A DNA stretch of 15,364 nucleotides from Gammaproteobacteria bacterium. Its GTDB lineage: Bacteria; Pseudomonadota; Gammaproteobacteria; Pseudomonadales; Azotimanducaceae. The DNA is taken from positions 1-15,364 of the forward strand of contig JAPUFN010000091.1 of the NCBI GenBank assembly GCA_027293665.1. The letters are read 5' to 3'. Shown in pieces: positions 1 to 7,176 of the stretch. The position numbers and the translations under genes are program-made. The notes below the pieces were generated by a model that did not search any database, was not told the DNA's origin, and worked only from the letters and a program-made list of their open reading frames with translations. How positions within the stretch are numbered: position 1 is the stretch's first letter; every line of letters starts with the position of its first letter.

Positions 1-369
1 CAGCGCTCTGACGGTAACCGTTTCCTGATTGATGGGGTTTGAGACTTCAACGCCATCGAGCGTGACCCGATCCTGAAACAGTCCACGATCATCGCGATCG
101 AGGTGCATGAGTCCCGTGTCACGGTTGTGATACCACACCAGATTGCCTTGCGGGCCTTCAACGATTGTGTCCACATCATCGGGATGGCGGTCTTCCCAGC
201 GGACGGTAATCAGAACTTCAGCTTTGGAATCGATTTTACCCGAGCTGTTAGTGTCGCTGATCATCGTGAACGCAGCAACAAACATGAATGCGAAACCCAA
301 CAGCGCGTTGAACAACAAGTCTGTGAACGCATCCTGCGATTCGTTTTCTCTGGAGACTCTATGCCGCAT
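1..369 (-). CDS. Single-pass membrane partner of a TolQ/ExbB-like channel, partial (C-terminus outside window)
   Basis: The 123 visible codons begin at ATG 369 and stay open to the window edge. A short charged N-terminus leads into one membrane segment at about residues 18-37 (LLFNALLGFAFMFVAAFTMI), with an acidic residue (D17) just before it, the layout of ExbD/TolR/MotB stators. The soluble part (residues 50-123) is not obviously ExbD-like and shows no OmpA motif so far. Instead it has a D/N-rich strand pattern (DDVDTIVEGPQGN at 64-76, then HLDRDDRG at 89-96), reminiscent of DUF2135/YfaP-like beta-sandwich domains. The gene overlaps the upstream channel gene by 11 bases (the ATG lies inside ATGCGGCATAG), so translation is probably coupled and the two proteins probably form one ion-driven inner-membrane complex. 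Seen: membrane segment and overlap. Inferred: complex formation and domain fold. No gene name can be given. Confidence 0.8.
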   Translation of the reverse strand, partial: MRHRVSRENESQDAFTDLLFNALLGFAFMFVAAFTMISDTNSSGKIDSKAEVLITVRWEDRHPDDVDTIVEGPQGNLVWYHNRDTGLMHLDRDDRGLFQDRVTLDGVEVSNPINQETVTVRAL

Positions 370-1042
370 GATATTTCAATCGCACATCGACGAGCACGGC
401 CAGTCGCGTTGCAAGCTGTGAGGCCGACGCATCGAGAATGTGATACTGCATTTTCAACAGCGTACTGGTGACCAGTCCCGCAAGCGTGGTGTACAGCGCC
501 ACCGCCATCCCGCCACTCATAGCGCTCAACAGTTGCTGCATCAGGGCCGGATCGAACTCCTTGATCTCACCGACCGGCAGCAGCATCAGGATGAAACCTA
601 CCACTGTTCCCAGGAGACCCAGCTTCAACAGCACATCACTCGCGAAATGACCCAGTGCGTGGCGGTTTGCAAGCTCATCACCGAATGCTTCGAGCAGCGC
701 GGCAGGGTTGGAATCGTGCTTACCCCGCAGGTTGCGGAGGAAACTGCTTAGCAATCCTGTTTCTGGCCCGGTATCGGTCGTCGAGATTTCCTCTTCAGAC
801 TCAACAGCGGCTTCAAGGCTGGCAAACTGCTGTCTTTCCTCGCTCAGCATACGTGCAAGCCACAACCAGTGGGCGCTGGCCAACAGGTACACGCCCAGAA
901 TGACGTAAGAGATATAGCTCTTGTCTGAATCGAGCGCCAGAGCAACCAATCCCCGGTCGGCCGCGAGATAGAACCCGAAGGCGACAACACCCATCATGAT
1001 GAGTGCGCGGAAAATCAGGTTCGCATCTTTAATCGGATTCAT
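359..1042 (-). CDS. MotA/TolQ/ExbB-family proton channel protein
   Basis: A 227-residue membrane protein with likely membrane segments at about 11-29, 43-63, 136-156 and 176-196. The last two carry the family signature: LGLLGTVVGFILML (141-154) and the helix MSGGMAVALYTTLAGLVTS (175-193) with its small residues and TT pair. Between segments 2 and 3 lies an acidic cytoplasmic loop (about 66-130). In known members five such subunits surround two ExbD/TolR/MotB-type subunits, and ion flow drives work in the envelope. The following overlapping gene supplies a plausible second subunit. It is shorter than ZorA and lacks the long tail of that defence protein; tonB- or pal-like genes are not visible nearby, so the function served is unknown. 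No clear Shine-Dalgarno precedes ATG 1042; ATGAATCC occurs twice (at the start codon and 13 bases upstream), and the upstream ATG is out of frame. Confidence 0.88.
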   Translation of the reverse strand: MNPIKDANLIFRALIMMGVVAFGFYLAADRGLVALALDSDKSYISYVILGVYLLASAHWLWLARMLSEERQQFASLEAAVESEEEISTTDTGPETGLLSSFLRNLRGKHDSNPAALLEAFGDELANRHALGHFASDVLLKLGLLGTVVGFILMLLPVGEIKEFDPALMQQLLSAMSGGMAVALYTTLAGLVTSTLLKMQYHILDASASQLATRLAVLVDVRLKYHAA

Positions 1043-1219
1043 AGTCAGGATTCATCGATTGTTGAGTCTAGTTATCGTCGATTGGCGCAATCAAAACCGC
1101 TCCATCGATACGACAACTCTACCAGAGTAACCTATGCGCGCTTCGTCGAGTACCAAGGTGGTAACTTCGGCGCTGAAAGGCCAACATCGGATTCCTGCAG
1201 CAACAGGCTACGGTAATCC

Positions 1220-2200
1220 GTGAACTCCGCGATCACAGTACGGCGCCTCGTCGCCGCCGACGCACCTGGCCTGACCCGGTGTTTCGAACGCTGCTACGGC
1301 ACGACTTATCCAAGCGACATTTTTTATGCCACGCAACGGCTTGCCACCGCCATTGAGGCAGGCAATCTGCGCTCGGTCGTCGCCGTTACCGAAAACAACA
1401 TCATCGGCCACACGGGACTGACCGTGCGCCATGACGGTGCTCGTGCCATCGAAGCAGGCAACACCGTGGTAGATCCGAACTGGCGCGGTCAGGGCCTCCT
1501 CGGCGAACTCGGTACTGCGTTGACTGAACTGTGTCGCGCCGAAGGATTCGCTGCTTACGTTCACTACCCGACAACGGCGCACGAGATCATGCAGAAGCGC
1601 TCGGTGCAGAGCGGCGGCACGGAAACCGGACTGATGCTCGCCTACATCCCCGCTGAAACGAACTACACCGCCATCGACCACACAAGCGGGCGCCTCGCAG
1701 CGACCGTCGTTTTCCAACCATGCGAGGCCATGCCACACCGTCGCGTGTACCTGCCCGAGCGTTATGCGCAGGTTCTCAAGGCCCTCTTTGATGACTGCAA
1801 TCTCGAACGCACGTTCAGTGCCCCGGCAACGCAGTCAACTGGCTCTGCGGCCGAATTCGTCATGCACGAACGCCGCGGCCTGCTCCATGCGTTCGTTACC
1901 CGAGCCGCAGCAGATCTCCCGCAGCAGATCGACGCGGCCAGCGGCTCTGCGACCGCGCCAGTCATCCAGGTCGATCTGTGCCTCGACGACCCGGCAGTGA
2001 GTGCAGCTGTCGATGCTCTCGCGGCGGGCGGATTTTATTTCGCAGCACTTATGCCGGAATTTGCCCACACGGACGTTCTCCGCCTGCAGCGCATCAACCA
2101 GACGAGCGCAGCCGAATTCGAACCCGCACTGGCAAATCCGGGCGCGCAGCGCCTGCTGAGATACATCAAAGCCGACCGCCACAGCTCTGCGCCGGCCTGA
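1220..2200 (+). CDS. GNAT-family N-acetyltransferase
   Basis: The 326-residue product has an N-terminal GNAT domain. After beta strands around residues 52-68 comes the acetyl-CoA pyrophosphate-binding motif A, VVDPNWRGQGLLGEL (83-97), with the R/Q-x-x-G-x-G/A pattern. The C-terminal half (about 150-326) is not recognisable to me. Its length suggests a second, degenerate GNAT-like or substrate-binding domain, as in the two-lobed members of the family. The substrate cannot be deduced. The start is a GTG at 1220 with only a poor Shine-Dalgarno (acagg well upstream); no in-frame ATG lies near it. It is transcribed away from the channel gene, across a 177-base spacer, and is followed 158 bases later by the coiled-coil protein gene. 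Confidence 0.82.
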   Translation: MNSAITVRRLVAADAPGLTRCFERCYGTTYPSDIFYATQRLATAIEAGNLRSVVAVTENNIIGHTGLTVRHDGARAIEAGNTVVDPNWRGQGLLGELGTALTELCRAEGFAAYVHYPTTAHEIMQKRSVQSGGTETGLMLAYIPAETNYTAIDHTSGRLAATVVFQPCEAMPHRRVYLPERYAQVLKALFDDCNLERTFSAPATQSTGSAAEFVMHERRGLLHAFVTRAAADLPQQIDAASGSATAPVIQVDLCLDDPAVSAAVDALAAGGFYFAALMPEFAHTDVLRLQRINQTSAAEFEPALANPGAQRLLRYIKADRHSSAPA

Positions 2201-2298
2201 TCAAACGCTCTCCCGGGTGTGTACGAACGTGACGCCCTTCACACTTCAAACGCGTACTGGACGAGGCGCACGCGCAATGGCGTCTAGCTGAGACCGAT

Positions 2299-2327
2299 TT
2301 CGCTGAAACGAGCGCTGAATCAGCGAA
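2299..2327 (+). other. Inverted repeat (8-bp arms) in the leader of the coiled-coil gene
   Basis: TTCGCTGA at 2299-2306 is the exact reverse complement of TCAGCGAA at 2320-2327, with a 13-base loop that itself contains the palindrome AGCGCT. It lies about 30 bases before ATG 2359 and 4 bases before the alternative GTG 2332. No T-run follows, so it does not look like an intrinsic terminator for the acetyltransferase gene. It could be an operator or an mRNA leader hairpin; the sequence alone does not decide. Confidence 0.45.
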
Positions 2328-2358
2328 TATCGTGGGTCCGGCTTTGACTGACGGACCC

Positions 2359-4119
2359 ATGCTCGAAGAGCTATTGACCAACACGACGTTGTCATCCACA
2401 CATATTACGGTTTTCGTAGTATGTGCCGTGGTGTTCTTCTTTCTGGGTTGGTTCAGCAAAGGCAAGGGTGCACACAAGCGTGAGAAGCAACTCAAGCGCG
2501 ATATCCTGGAAGCCAAACGCTCAATCCCGCAACTCGAATCTGTCGTGCGCAATCGTGAAGCACAGGTCAGTCGACTCGAAATGGATCTCAAAGACCTCAA
2601 CGAACGCACCACCGGGTTGCAGCGGGCCCATGATACAAAAGAAAAAGAACTGCGCGGCTCTACACGTGAACTCAAAAACCTCACCTCGGAACTGGAGGCT
2701 GTCAAAGGTCACGGCAAGGGCAACGACAATATCATCATGGATGGCTTCGATGACGAAATCGCGGCAGAAAGCGAAGGCGATTCTCCACTGGCGACGAAGC
2801 TGAAGACCACCCAGAAGCTCTACGATAAACTCAAAACCGCGCTGATCAAGCGCGACGCGCGCATTGAAAGCCTGGAAAACTCGCTTGCTGAAGGTTCCGG
2901 TTCAGGCGCGCAACTGGCAGACGAGCCCTTTGATCTCGACGAATCCGCTGACACCTCCGACGAGGCTACGCGTGAGCTCGAACGCACCATCGTCGATAGA
3001 GATCTGACGATCGAAACCCTGCAGAGCGAAGTCACCGAACTGCGTAACGAGAAGGGTATGCTCGAAGATCTGGCCAGCCGACGCAGTAAATCAAATAGAG
3101 CGCTCAAAGACGCAAGTGTCGAGGCTGAGGCCAGACTGCCTGAACTCGAAACAGAGATCACCGAAAGAGAAAAGACCATCTTCGATCGCGAAGCCTCGAT
3201 CACCCGCCTCCTTGCAGAGCAGGAAGTGACCAAAAAGGAGCTGGCGCAACAAACCAAGCAGACCAACACCCTTGAGGCTGAGCTCGGCTTCAGCGGACAA
3301 CAGCTCGAAATCAGCAACAACAAGCTCAACGAGTTGGAAGCGAGCCTGAATCAGCGCGAAGAGCGGATAACCGTTCTCGACCGCGACCTGTCGCAGAGTA
3401 CCGAGGCCATCAAAGAAATTCGCGACACGCTCCAACAAAGCGAAGAGAGTATCGACGTACAGAAAATCGCATTCGACAAAGAATCTGCCACGCTGCGGGA
3501 ACAGGCACAGGCCGCCGACTCCCTCTTGAGCACCATCAAAGACCGTGACTTCAAGATCAGCTCACTGGAGAGCGACCTCAGTGAACTGCAGGCGTCTCTC
3601 AGCAATGCGCACCAGGAAGCAACTGACACCATCGCGATCACCGAAAAACGCCATGAAGTTGCCGCCGCAGAAGTTTCCGACAACCAGGACCAACTCAGCA
3701 CCCTGCGCCGCGAAGTCGAAGATCTGCGGGCAAACCTGACCCAGAGCGAACAGTGGATGAGCAAACTCAAGGAATCGCTCAGCGATCGCGAATCGCGCCT
3801 GCAGGAACTGCAGACGAGGGTCGAAGCCCTGACAAGCGAGCTGCAAGGCGCCAATGAGCTTGCCAGAACGCAGGAAACCGCTCGCCACGATCTCGAAACG
3901 CAAAAACACAACTTCGAAACTCAGATCGTCAGCCACAAAGCCAAGACACAACAGGCCGAAGGCGCGCTCCAGGAGCAGACGCAGTCGATCAACGTCTTCA
4001 AGAGCATGATCGCGGATCGGGATTTCAAAATAGAGTCACTCGAAAACGATCTTCTGGCCGCCGGTGGCGCGACAAAACCCGACAACGGTAGCGCGGACAA
4101 CGGCCAACCAGCCGCGTAG
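2359..4119 (+). CDS. Membrane-anchored long coiled-coil protein with internal repeats
   Basis: From ATG 2359 the product is 586 residues: a short N-terminus, one membrane segment (about HITVFVVCAVVFFFLGWF, 15-32), a basic patch, then a long charged heptad-rich region (about 40-565) and a low-complexity tail. The basic residues after the membrane segment predict that the coiled coil is cytoplasmic. About eight copies of a degenerate motif (RDxxIxxLExxL) recur along the rod; see the repeat entry. An in-frame GTG at 2332 would add nine residues; I prefer ATG because of the short acgga a few bases before it. No enzymatic domain or nucleotide-binding motif is visible, so this is a structural, tethering or scaffold protein of unknown role. 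SMC- or tropomyosin-like matches would be expected from composition alone. It may be functionally linked to the nearby channel genes, but that is only proximity. Confidence 0.8.
   Translation: MLEELLTNTTLSSTHITVFVVCAVVFFFLGWFSKGKGAHKREKQLKRDILEAKRSIPQLESVVRNREAQVSRLEMDLKDLNERTTGLQRAHDTKEKELRGSTRELKNLTSELEAVKGHGKGNDNIIMDGFDDEIAAESEGDSPLATKLKTTQKLYDKLKTALIKRDARIESLENSLAEGSGSGAQLADEPFDLDESADTSDEATRELERTIVDRDLTIETLQSEVTELRNEKGMLEDLASRRSKSNRALKDASVEAEARLPELETEITEREKTIFDREASITRLLAEQEVTKKELAQQTKQTNTLEAELGFSGQQLEISNNKLNELEASLNQREERITVLDRDLSQSTEAIKEIRDTLQQSEESIDVQKIAFDKESATLREQAQAADSLLSTIKDRDFKISSLESDLSELQASLSNAHQEATDTIAITEKRHEVAAAEVSDNQDQLSTLRREVEDLRANLTQSEQWMSKLKESLSDRESRLQELQTRVEALTSELQGANELARTQETARHDLETQKHNFETQIVSHKAKTQQAEGALQEQTQSINVFKSMIADRDFKIESLENDLLAAGGATKPDNGSADNGQPAA
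2542..4062 (+). repeat. Eight degenerate protein-level repeats in the coiled-coil protein
   Basis: A motif close to (T/L)IxDRDxxIxxLExxLxxL recurs, for example VRNREAQVSRLEMDL, IKRDARIESLENSL, IVDRDLTIETLQSEV, IFDREASITRLLAEQ, NQREERITVLDRDL, IKDRDFKISSLESDL, SDRESRLQELQTRV and IADRDFKIESLENDL. Numbered from GTG 2332, the copies begin near residues 71, 171, 219, 282, 338, 401, 482 and 559, so most are about 50-80 residues apart. The sixth and eighth copies are nearly identical (DRDFKIxSLExDL). The DNA is diverged between copies, so this is an old protein repeat and not a recent tandem duplication. Confidence 0.7.
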
Positions 4120-4223
4120 CGGCTAACCACCCAAAACCCCCTCCAGGCCCGACTCTACGACGCGCTCACAGTGGCCAGCACACGCTGGTGTCACAGCTTG
4201 ATCAGAGTATTCTGGCAGCCCTT

Positions 4224-4230
4224 GGGGGGA
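4224..4230 (+). promoter_or_regulatory. Ribosome binding site fixing the esterase start
   Basis: GGGGGGA lies 6 bases before ATG 4237. It favours this ATG over the upstream in-frame GTG at 4171 and places the twin-arginine motif in a normal N-terminal position. Confidence 0.6.
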
Positions 4231-4236
4231 CGCGCG

Positions 4237-5853
4237 ATGACCGAAACAAAGCAGAATCTTCACGGCGGGGTAGCCTTGTCCCGCCGATCGTTCACGAGCC
4301 TGCTGGCGAGTGCGAGTCTACTCAGCAGCCGTCCGCTCAGAGCAGCATCGCCGGTCGCGACGACTGCGTCAGGCAAGGTTCGGGGAGTGATCGAATCGGG
4401 GGTGAACGTCTTCAAGGGTATCGCGTACGGTGCGCCTACCGGTGGTGCCAACCGCTGGCTGCCGCCGCAACCACCGCAGCCGTGGAGCGGTGTCCGCGAC
4501 GCACTGGCGTATGGACCGGCCGCGGCGCAGATTCCAAGTGCCCTGTTCTCCGATCCGGCAATGAGCGAAGACTGTCTCGTGGCGAACGTCTGGACACGCG
4601 GCCTTGCCGACGGCGGCAAGCGACCGGTGATGGTCTGGCTGCACGGTGGCGGTTTCAGCACGTTGTCAGGCTCGTCTCCCATGTACGACGGCGTGAATCT
4701 GTGCAACCGGGGTGACGCGGTGGTCGTCACCGTGAATCATCGTCTGAACGTATTCGGTTTTCTGCACCTGCGTGAACTCGTCGGCGACTCCCACGCCCAG
4801 GCCGGCAATGTCGGCATGCTCGATCTCGTTCACGCTCTGCGTTGGGTGCAGAGCAACATAGAATCCTTCGGTGGCGATCCCGCCAACGTCACTATATTCG
4901 GCGAATCCGGCGGCGGCCGGAAAGTATCGACACTGCTTGCGATGCCTGAGGCCGCAGGGCTCTTTCATCGCGCGATCATCCAAAGCGGCCCGGGCATCCA
5001 CCTGCAACCGGCCGACAAAGCACATGAAATGGCTGTGGCACTCTTTCGCAAACTCGGCCTGGAAGCGTCCGACATCAACAAGCTCAAGTCCATGCCAGCT
5101 GAGCAGGTTCTTGCGGCGCATCAGGAAGTGACGGGGGAGCTGGAAAGCAGCCGGCGCGCAAAAGGTCATTACGAGCAGCGTGGATTCGTGCCGACAGTGG
5201 GTGTGCCTGAACTTCCCGGTTACGCATTCGATCCGGTGGCAACACCCGTGTCAGCTGAAATTCCGCTCATGATCGGTTCCAATCGTCATGAGATGGCGCT
5301 GTGGTCCCGCAATGATCCGAAGCTCTACGAACGCGCCCTCAGTACGGGTGAGCTCGCCGAAAGGGTAGAGTTCATTACCGGCAGCTCGACGCAACGCGTG
5401 CTCGACCTTTATGCCAGGCAATACCCTGCTAATCATCCCGCAGTGCAGTGGATTCTGATGGTCTCGGACCGGACCTACCGGTTCGACTCGATCACCCTGG
5501 CGCAACGCAAGGCGATACAGGCAACGGCGCCCGTCTACATGTACTACTTCACCTGGGAAAGTCTCGCAGATCCGAAACTTCTCGCGCATCACGCGCTCGA
5601 AATTCCGTTTGCCTTCGATAACGCCATCAAGATGACCAGCTTCACCGGCGGCGGTGAGACAGCTCGGCTGCTCGGTGACAAAATGGCGGACGCCTGGTTG
5701 GCATTCGCCCGCAGCGGCAACCCGAACACCGGAAAACTCCCCAATTGGGCGCCCTACGACCTGACATCCCGGACGACAATGGTTTTCGACAATACCTGCC
5801 GCGTGGTTGCCGACCCGGACGCCGAAGTTAGAAAGCTATGGGCGACGGTCTGA
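4237..5853 (+). CDS. Type-B carboxylesterase with Tat signal peptide
   Basis: The 538-residue product is a secreted alpha/beta-hydrolase of the carboxylesterase/para-nitrobenzyl-esterase family, at the usual family length. The N-terminus has a twin-arginine signal (SRRSFTSLLASASLLSS), which predicts export of the folded enzyme. Visible catalytic parts: oxyanion-hole HGGGF (about 136-140), nucleophile Ser in GESGGG (about Ser224), Glu in GSNRHEM (about Glu352) and His in HALEIPF (about His452, the H-x-x-E pattern of the family). All three triad residues are present. The nucleophile elbow reads GESGGG in place of the more common GESAGG. It hydrolyses carboxylic esters; the natural substrate is unknown. 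The next gene, a FAH-family protein, starts 40 bases later and is probably co-transcribed. Confidence 0.92.
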   Translation: MTETKQNLHGGVALSRRSFTSLLASASLLSSRPLRAASPVATTASGKVRGVIESGVNVFKGIAYGAPTGGANRWLPPQPPQPWSGVRDALAYGPAAAQIPSALFSDPAMSEDCLVANVWTRGLADGGKRPVMVWLHGGGFSTLSGSSPMYDGVNLCNRGDAVVVTVNHRLNVFGFLHLRELVGDSHAQAGNVGMLDLVHALRWVQSNIESFGGDPANVTIFGESGGGRKVSTLLAMPEAAGLFHRAIIQSGPGIHLQPADKAHEMAVALFRKLGLEASDINKLKSMPAEQVLAAHQEVTGELESSRRAKGHYEQRGFVPTVGVPELPGYAFDPVATPVSAEIPLMIGSNRHEMALWSRNDPKLYERALSTGELAERVEFITGSSTQRVLDLYARQYPANHPAVQWILMVSDRTYRFDSITLAQRKAIQATAPVYMYYFTWESLADPKLLAHHALEIPFAFDNAIKMTSFTGGGETARLLGDKMADAWLAFARSGNPNTGKLPNWAPYDLTSRTTMVFDNTCRVVADPDAEVRKLWATV

Positions 5854-5881
5854 GTACCCGGCAAAGGGTTTCCAGCACAAC

Positions 5882-5888
5882 AGGGAAG
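5882..5888 (+). promoter_or_regulatory. Ribosome binding site favouring a TTG start
   Basis: AGGGAAG lies 5 bases before TTG 5894. The longer reading frame from ATG 5807 would overlap the esterase gene in another frame and has no comparable site, so the TTG is the better start. Confidence 0.5.
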
Positions 5889-5893
5889 CTGAG

Positions 5894-6976
5894 TTGCGGC
5901 GAATACTGACCGTATGCCTCGCGGTTCTTCTCATTGCAGTGGTCGCGGTGGTTGTTGCCGCCGCAGTCGTCTCCGGTTCCATTTACGATGAGCAGATCGA
6001 CACCGCGCATCCGCGCGATCACCTGATCGCGCCCGCCAACTTCGCACTGACGTTCGCCCGTGTTGCCACGGCGTCGGGCAACCGGATCATCCTGGTGCAG
6101 GCGTTCGATTCGGCATCCATCAGCGGCGTGGATCTCAATGCACGCTTCGACGCTGCCTACGACAGTCCAGTCGCGATCTACCGCAGATACGGCTACGCTG
6201 CGCTGGCCGCACTCGCCGCGACCGGTCCGGCGAGCCACTTCACCACCGATTCACTCATCCTGCCGGTAGACTTCGCCGCAGCGCACATTGCTGCGGGCAC
6301 CAACTTTCGTGCCCACGCAGAAGAAGTCATGATCGAAGATGGGCCTTTTCTGTTCCCGAAACTCGTAACACCTACCGGCTGGGACGCAGACGTTCCCGAA
6401 ATGACACGCCTGGACTACGAAGTGGAACTCTGCGCTATTCCGCTCGAAGACGTTGCGACCGCCAGCCGCACACGTACAACCCTTGGCTTCTTACTCTGTG
6501 GTGATTTCACCGAGCGCTGGACGCTGATCCGGGACATAGATCTCGACGCGCCGATGGGAACCACGGGCTTTGTAGATGCCAAAGGTCAACGCGGCTCGCT
6601 GCCGGTAGGTTCACTGCTTGTCATACCGCGCGATGCGCAATCGTTCATCGACGAAGTCGACATCGAGCTCTACGTCAACGGGGAACTGCGCCAACGCAGC
6701 GCTGCCTCACAGATGATCTGGCGACCGCAGCAAATTCTCGAAGTCGCACTGAACCAGTGCGCGCGAACCTATCATCGCGCAAGCGGAACCGTGCCACTGA
6801 CTGACTGCTCGGCCATACCCGCACGGACCCTGATCCTCACAGGCACCCCTGCCGGGGTGAGCTTTCACGTTTTGAACATCTGGTACCCGGGTGCCTATCT
6901 GCAACCCGGCGATCGAGTGTTGTCGCGCGGGACCTATCTTGGAGTTCTCGACAACACCATCCGTTCGACACGCTAG
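5894..6976 (+). CDS. Membrane-anchored fumarylacetoacetate hydrolase (FAH) family protein
   Basis: From TTG 5894 the product is 360 residues: an N-terminal hydrophobic segment (about 3-27, signal anchor or uncleaved signal) followed by a FAH-type C-terminal domain. Family landmarks are intact: GTNFRAHAEEV (about 135-145, the N-x-x-x-H-x-x-E pattern), metal ligands in DYEVEL (Glu176, Glu178) and GDFTERW (Asp204), KG at about 230, VNGE (about 261-264) and TLILTGTPAG (about 312-321). The family cleaves C-C bonds of diketones or related acids, with Mg2+ or Ca2+. Most members are soluble cytoplasmic enzymes of aromatic degradation, so the membrane segment is unusual. Being paired with an exported esterase, it may act on the periplasmic face on products of ester cleavage; this is inference. 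A start at ATG 5807 (389 residues) cannot be excluded. Confidence 0.85.
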   Translation: MRRILTVCLAVLLIAVVAVVVAAAVVSGSIYDEQIDTAHPRDHLIAPANFALTFARVATASGNRIILVQAFDSASISGVDLNARFDAAYDSPVAIYRRYGYAALAALAATGPASHFTTDSLILPVDFAAAHIAAGTNFRAHAEEVMIEDGPFLFPKLVTPTGWDADVPEMTRLDYEVELCAIPLEDVATASRTRTTLGFLLCGDFTERWTLIRDIDLDAPMGTTGFVDAKGQRGSLPVGSLLVIPRDAQSFIDEVDIELYVNGELRQRSAASQMIWRPQQILEVALNQCARTYHRASGTVPLTDCSAIPARTLILTGTPAGVSFHVLNIWYPGAYLQPGDRVLSRGTYLGVLDNTIRSTR

Positions 6977-7099
6977 TCAGGCAGCCTTGGCGTCAGCATC
7001 CGCCGGGACGCGTGTCGGATTCAGATCGCCGATGATCATATAGAGGCAGGGGACGAGGATAAGCGTGATCAACGTGGCGGACTTCAAAGGAATCGCCCC
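6977..7099 (-). pseudogene. 3' remnant of an RND (AcrB-type) efflux pump gene
   Basis: Immediately after the FAH stop, the minus strand reads TLITLILVPCLYMIIGDLNP followed by a short tail and TGA at 6979-6977. This matches the last transmembrane helix and C-terminus of RND inner-membrane transporters (ATLxTLxLVPxLY pattern). Homology appears to begin at about 7081 (SAT...); upstream of it the frame loses the expected sequence and hits a stop at 7102-7100. No start or any other part of the ~1000-residue pump is present, and PhyH lies in its place, so I read it as a scar left by a deletion. It is too short to be certain without a search. Confidence 0.55.
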
Positions 7100-7176
7100 C
7101 TAACCTCGCCGCGGGCGCTGGCAGCAGGAACCGGTTTGCGGCAATAATCCACGGTATAAAACCGCTGAGTAAATCC

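Noticed and set aside
359..1042. Zorya-type defence system
   Set aside because: The channel protein lacks the long ZorA tail, the partner shows no OmpA-like domain in the visible part, and no helicase or nuclease gene is present.
1080..1092. GATTG-GCG-CAATC small palindrome in the spacer between the channel and acetyltransferase genes
   Set aside because: Arms of only five bases, no second copy and no clear promoter beside it; could easily be chance.
2820..3911. Long serine/leucine-rich open frames on the minus strand opposite the coiled-coil gene
   Set aside because: Shadow frames of the Glu/Arg/Leu-rich coding strand; no start context and unnatural composition.
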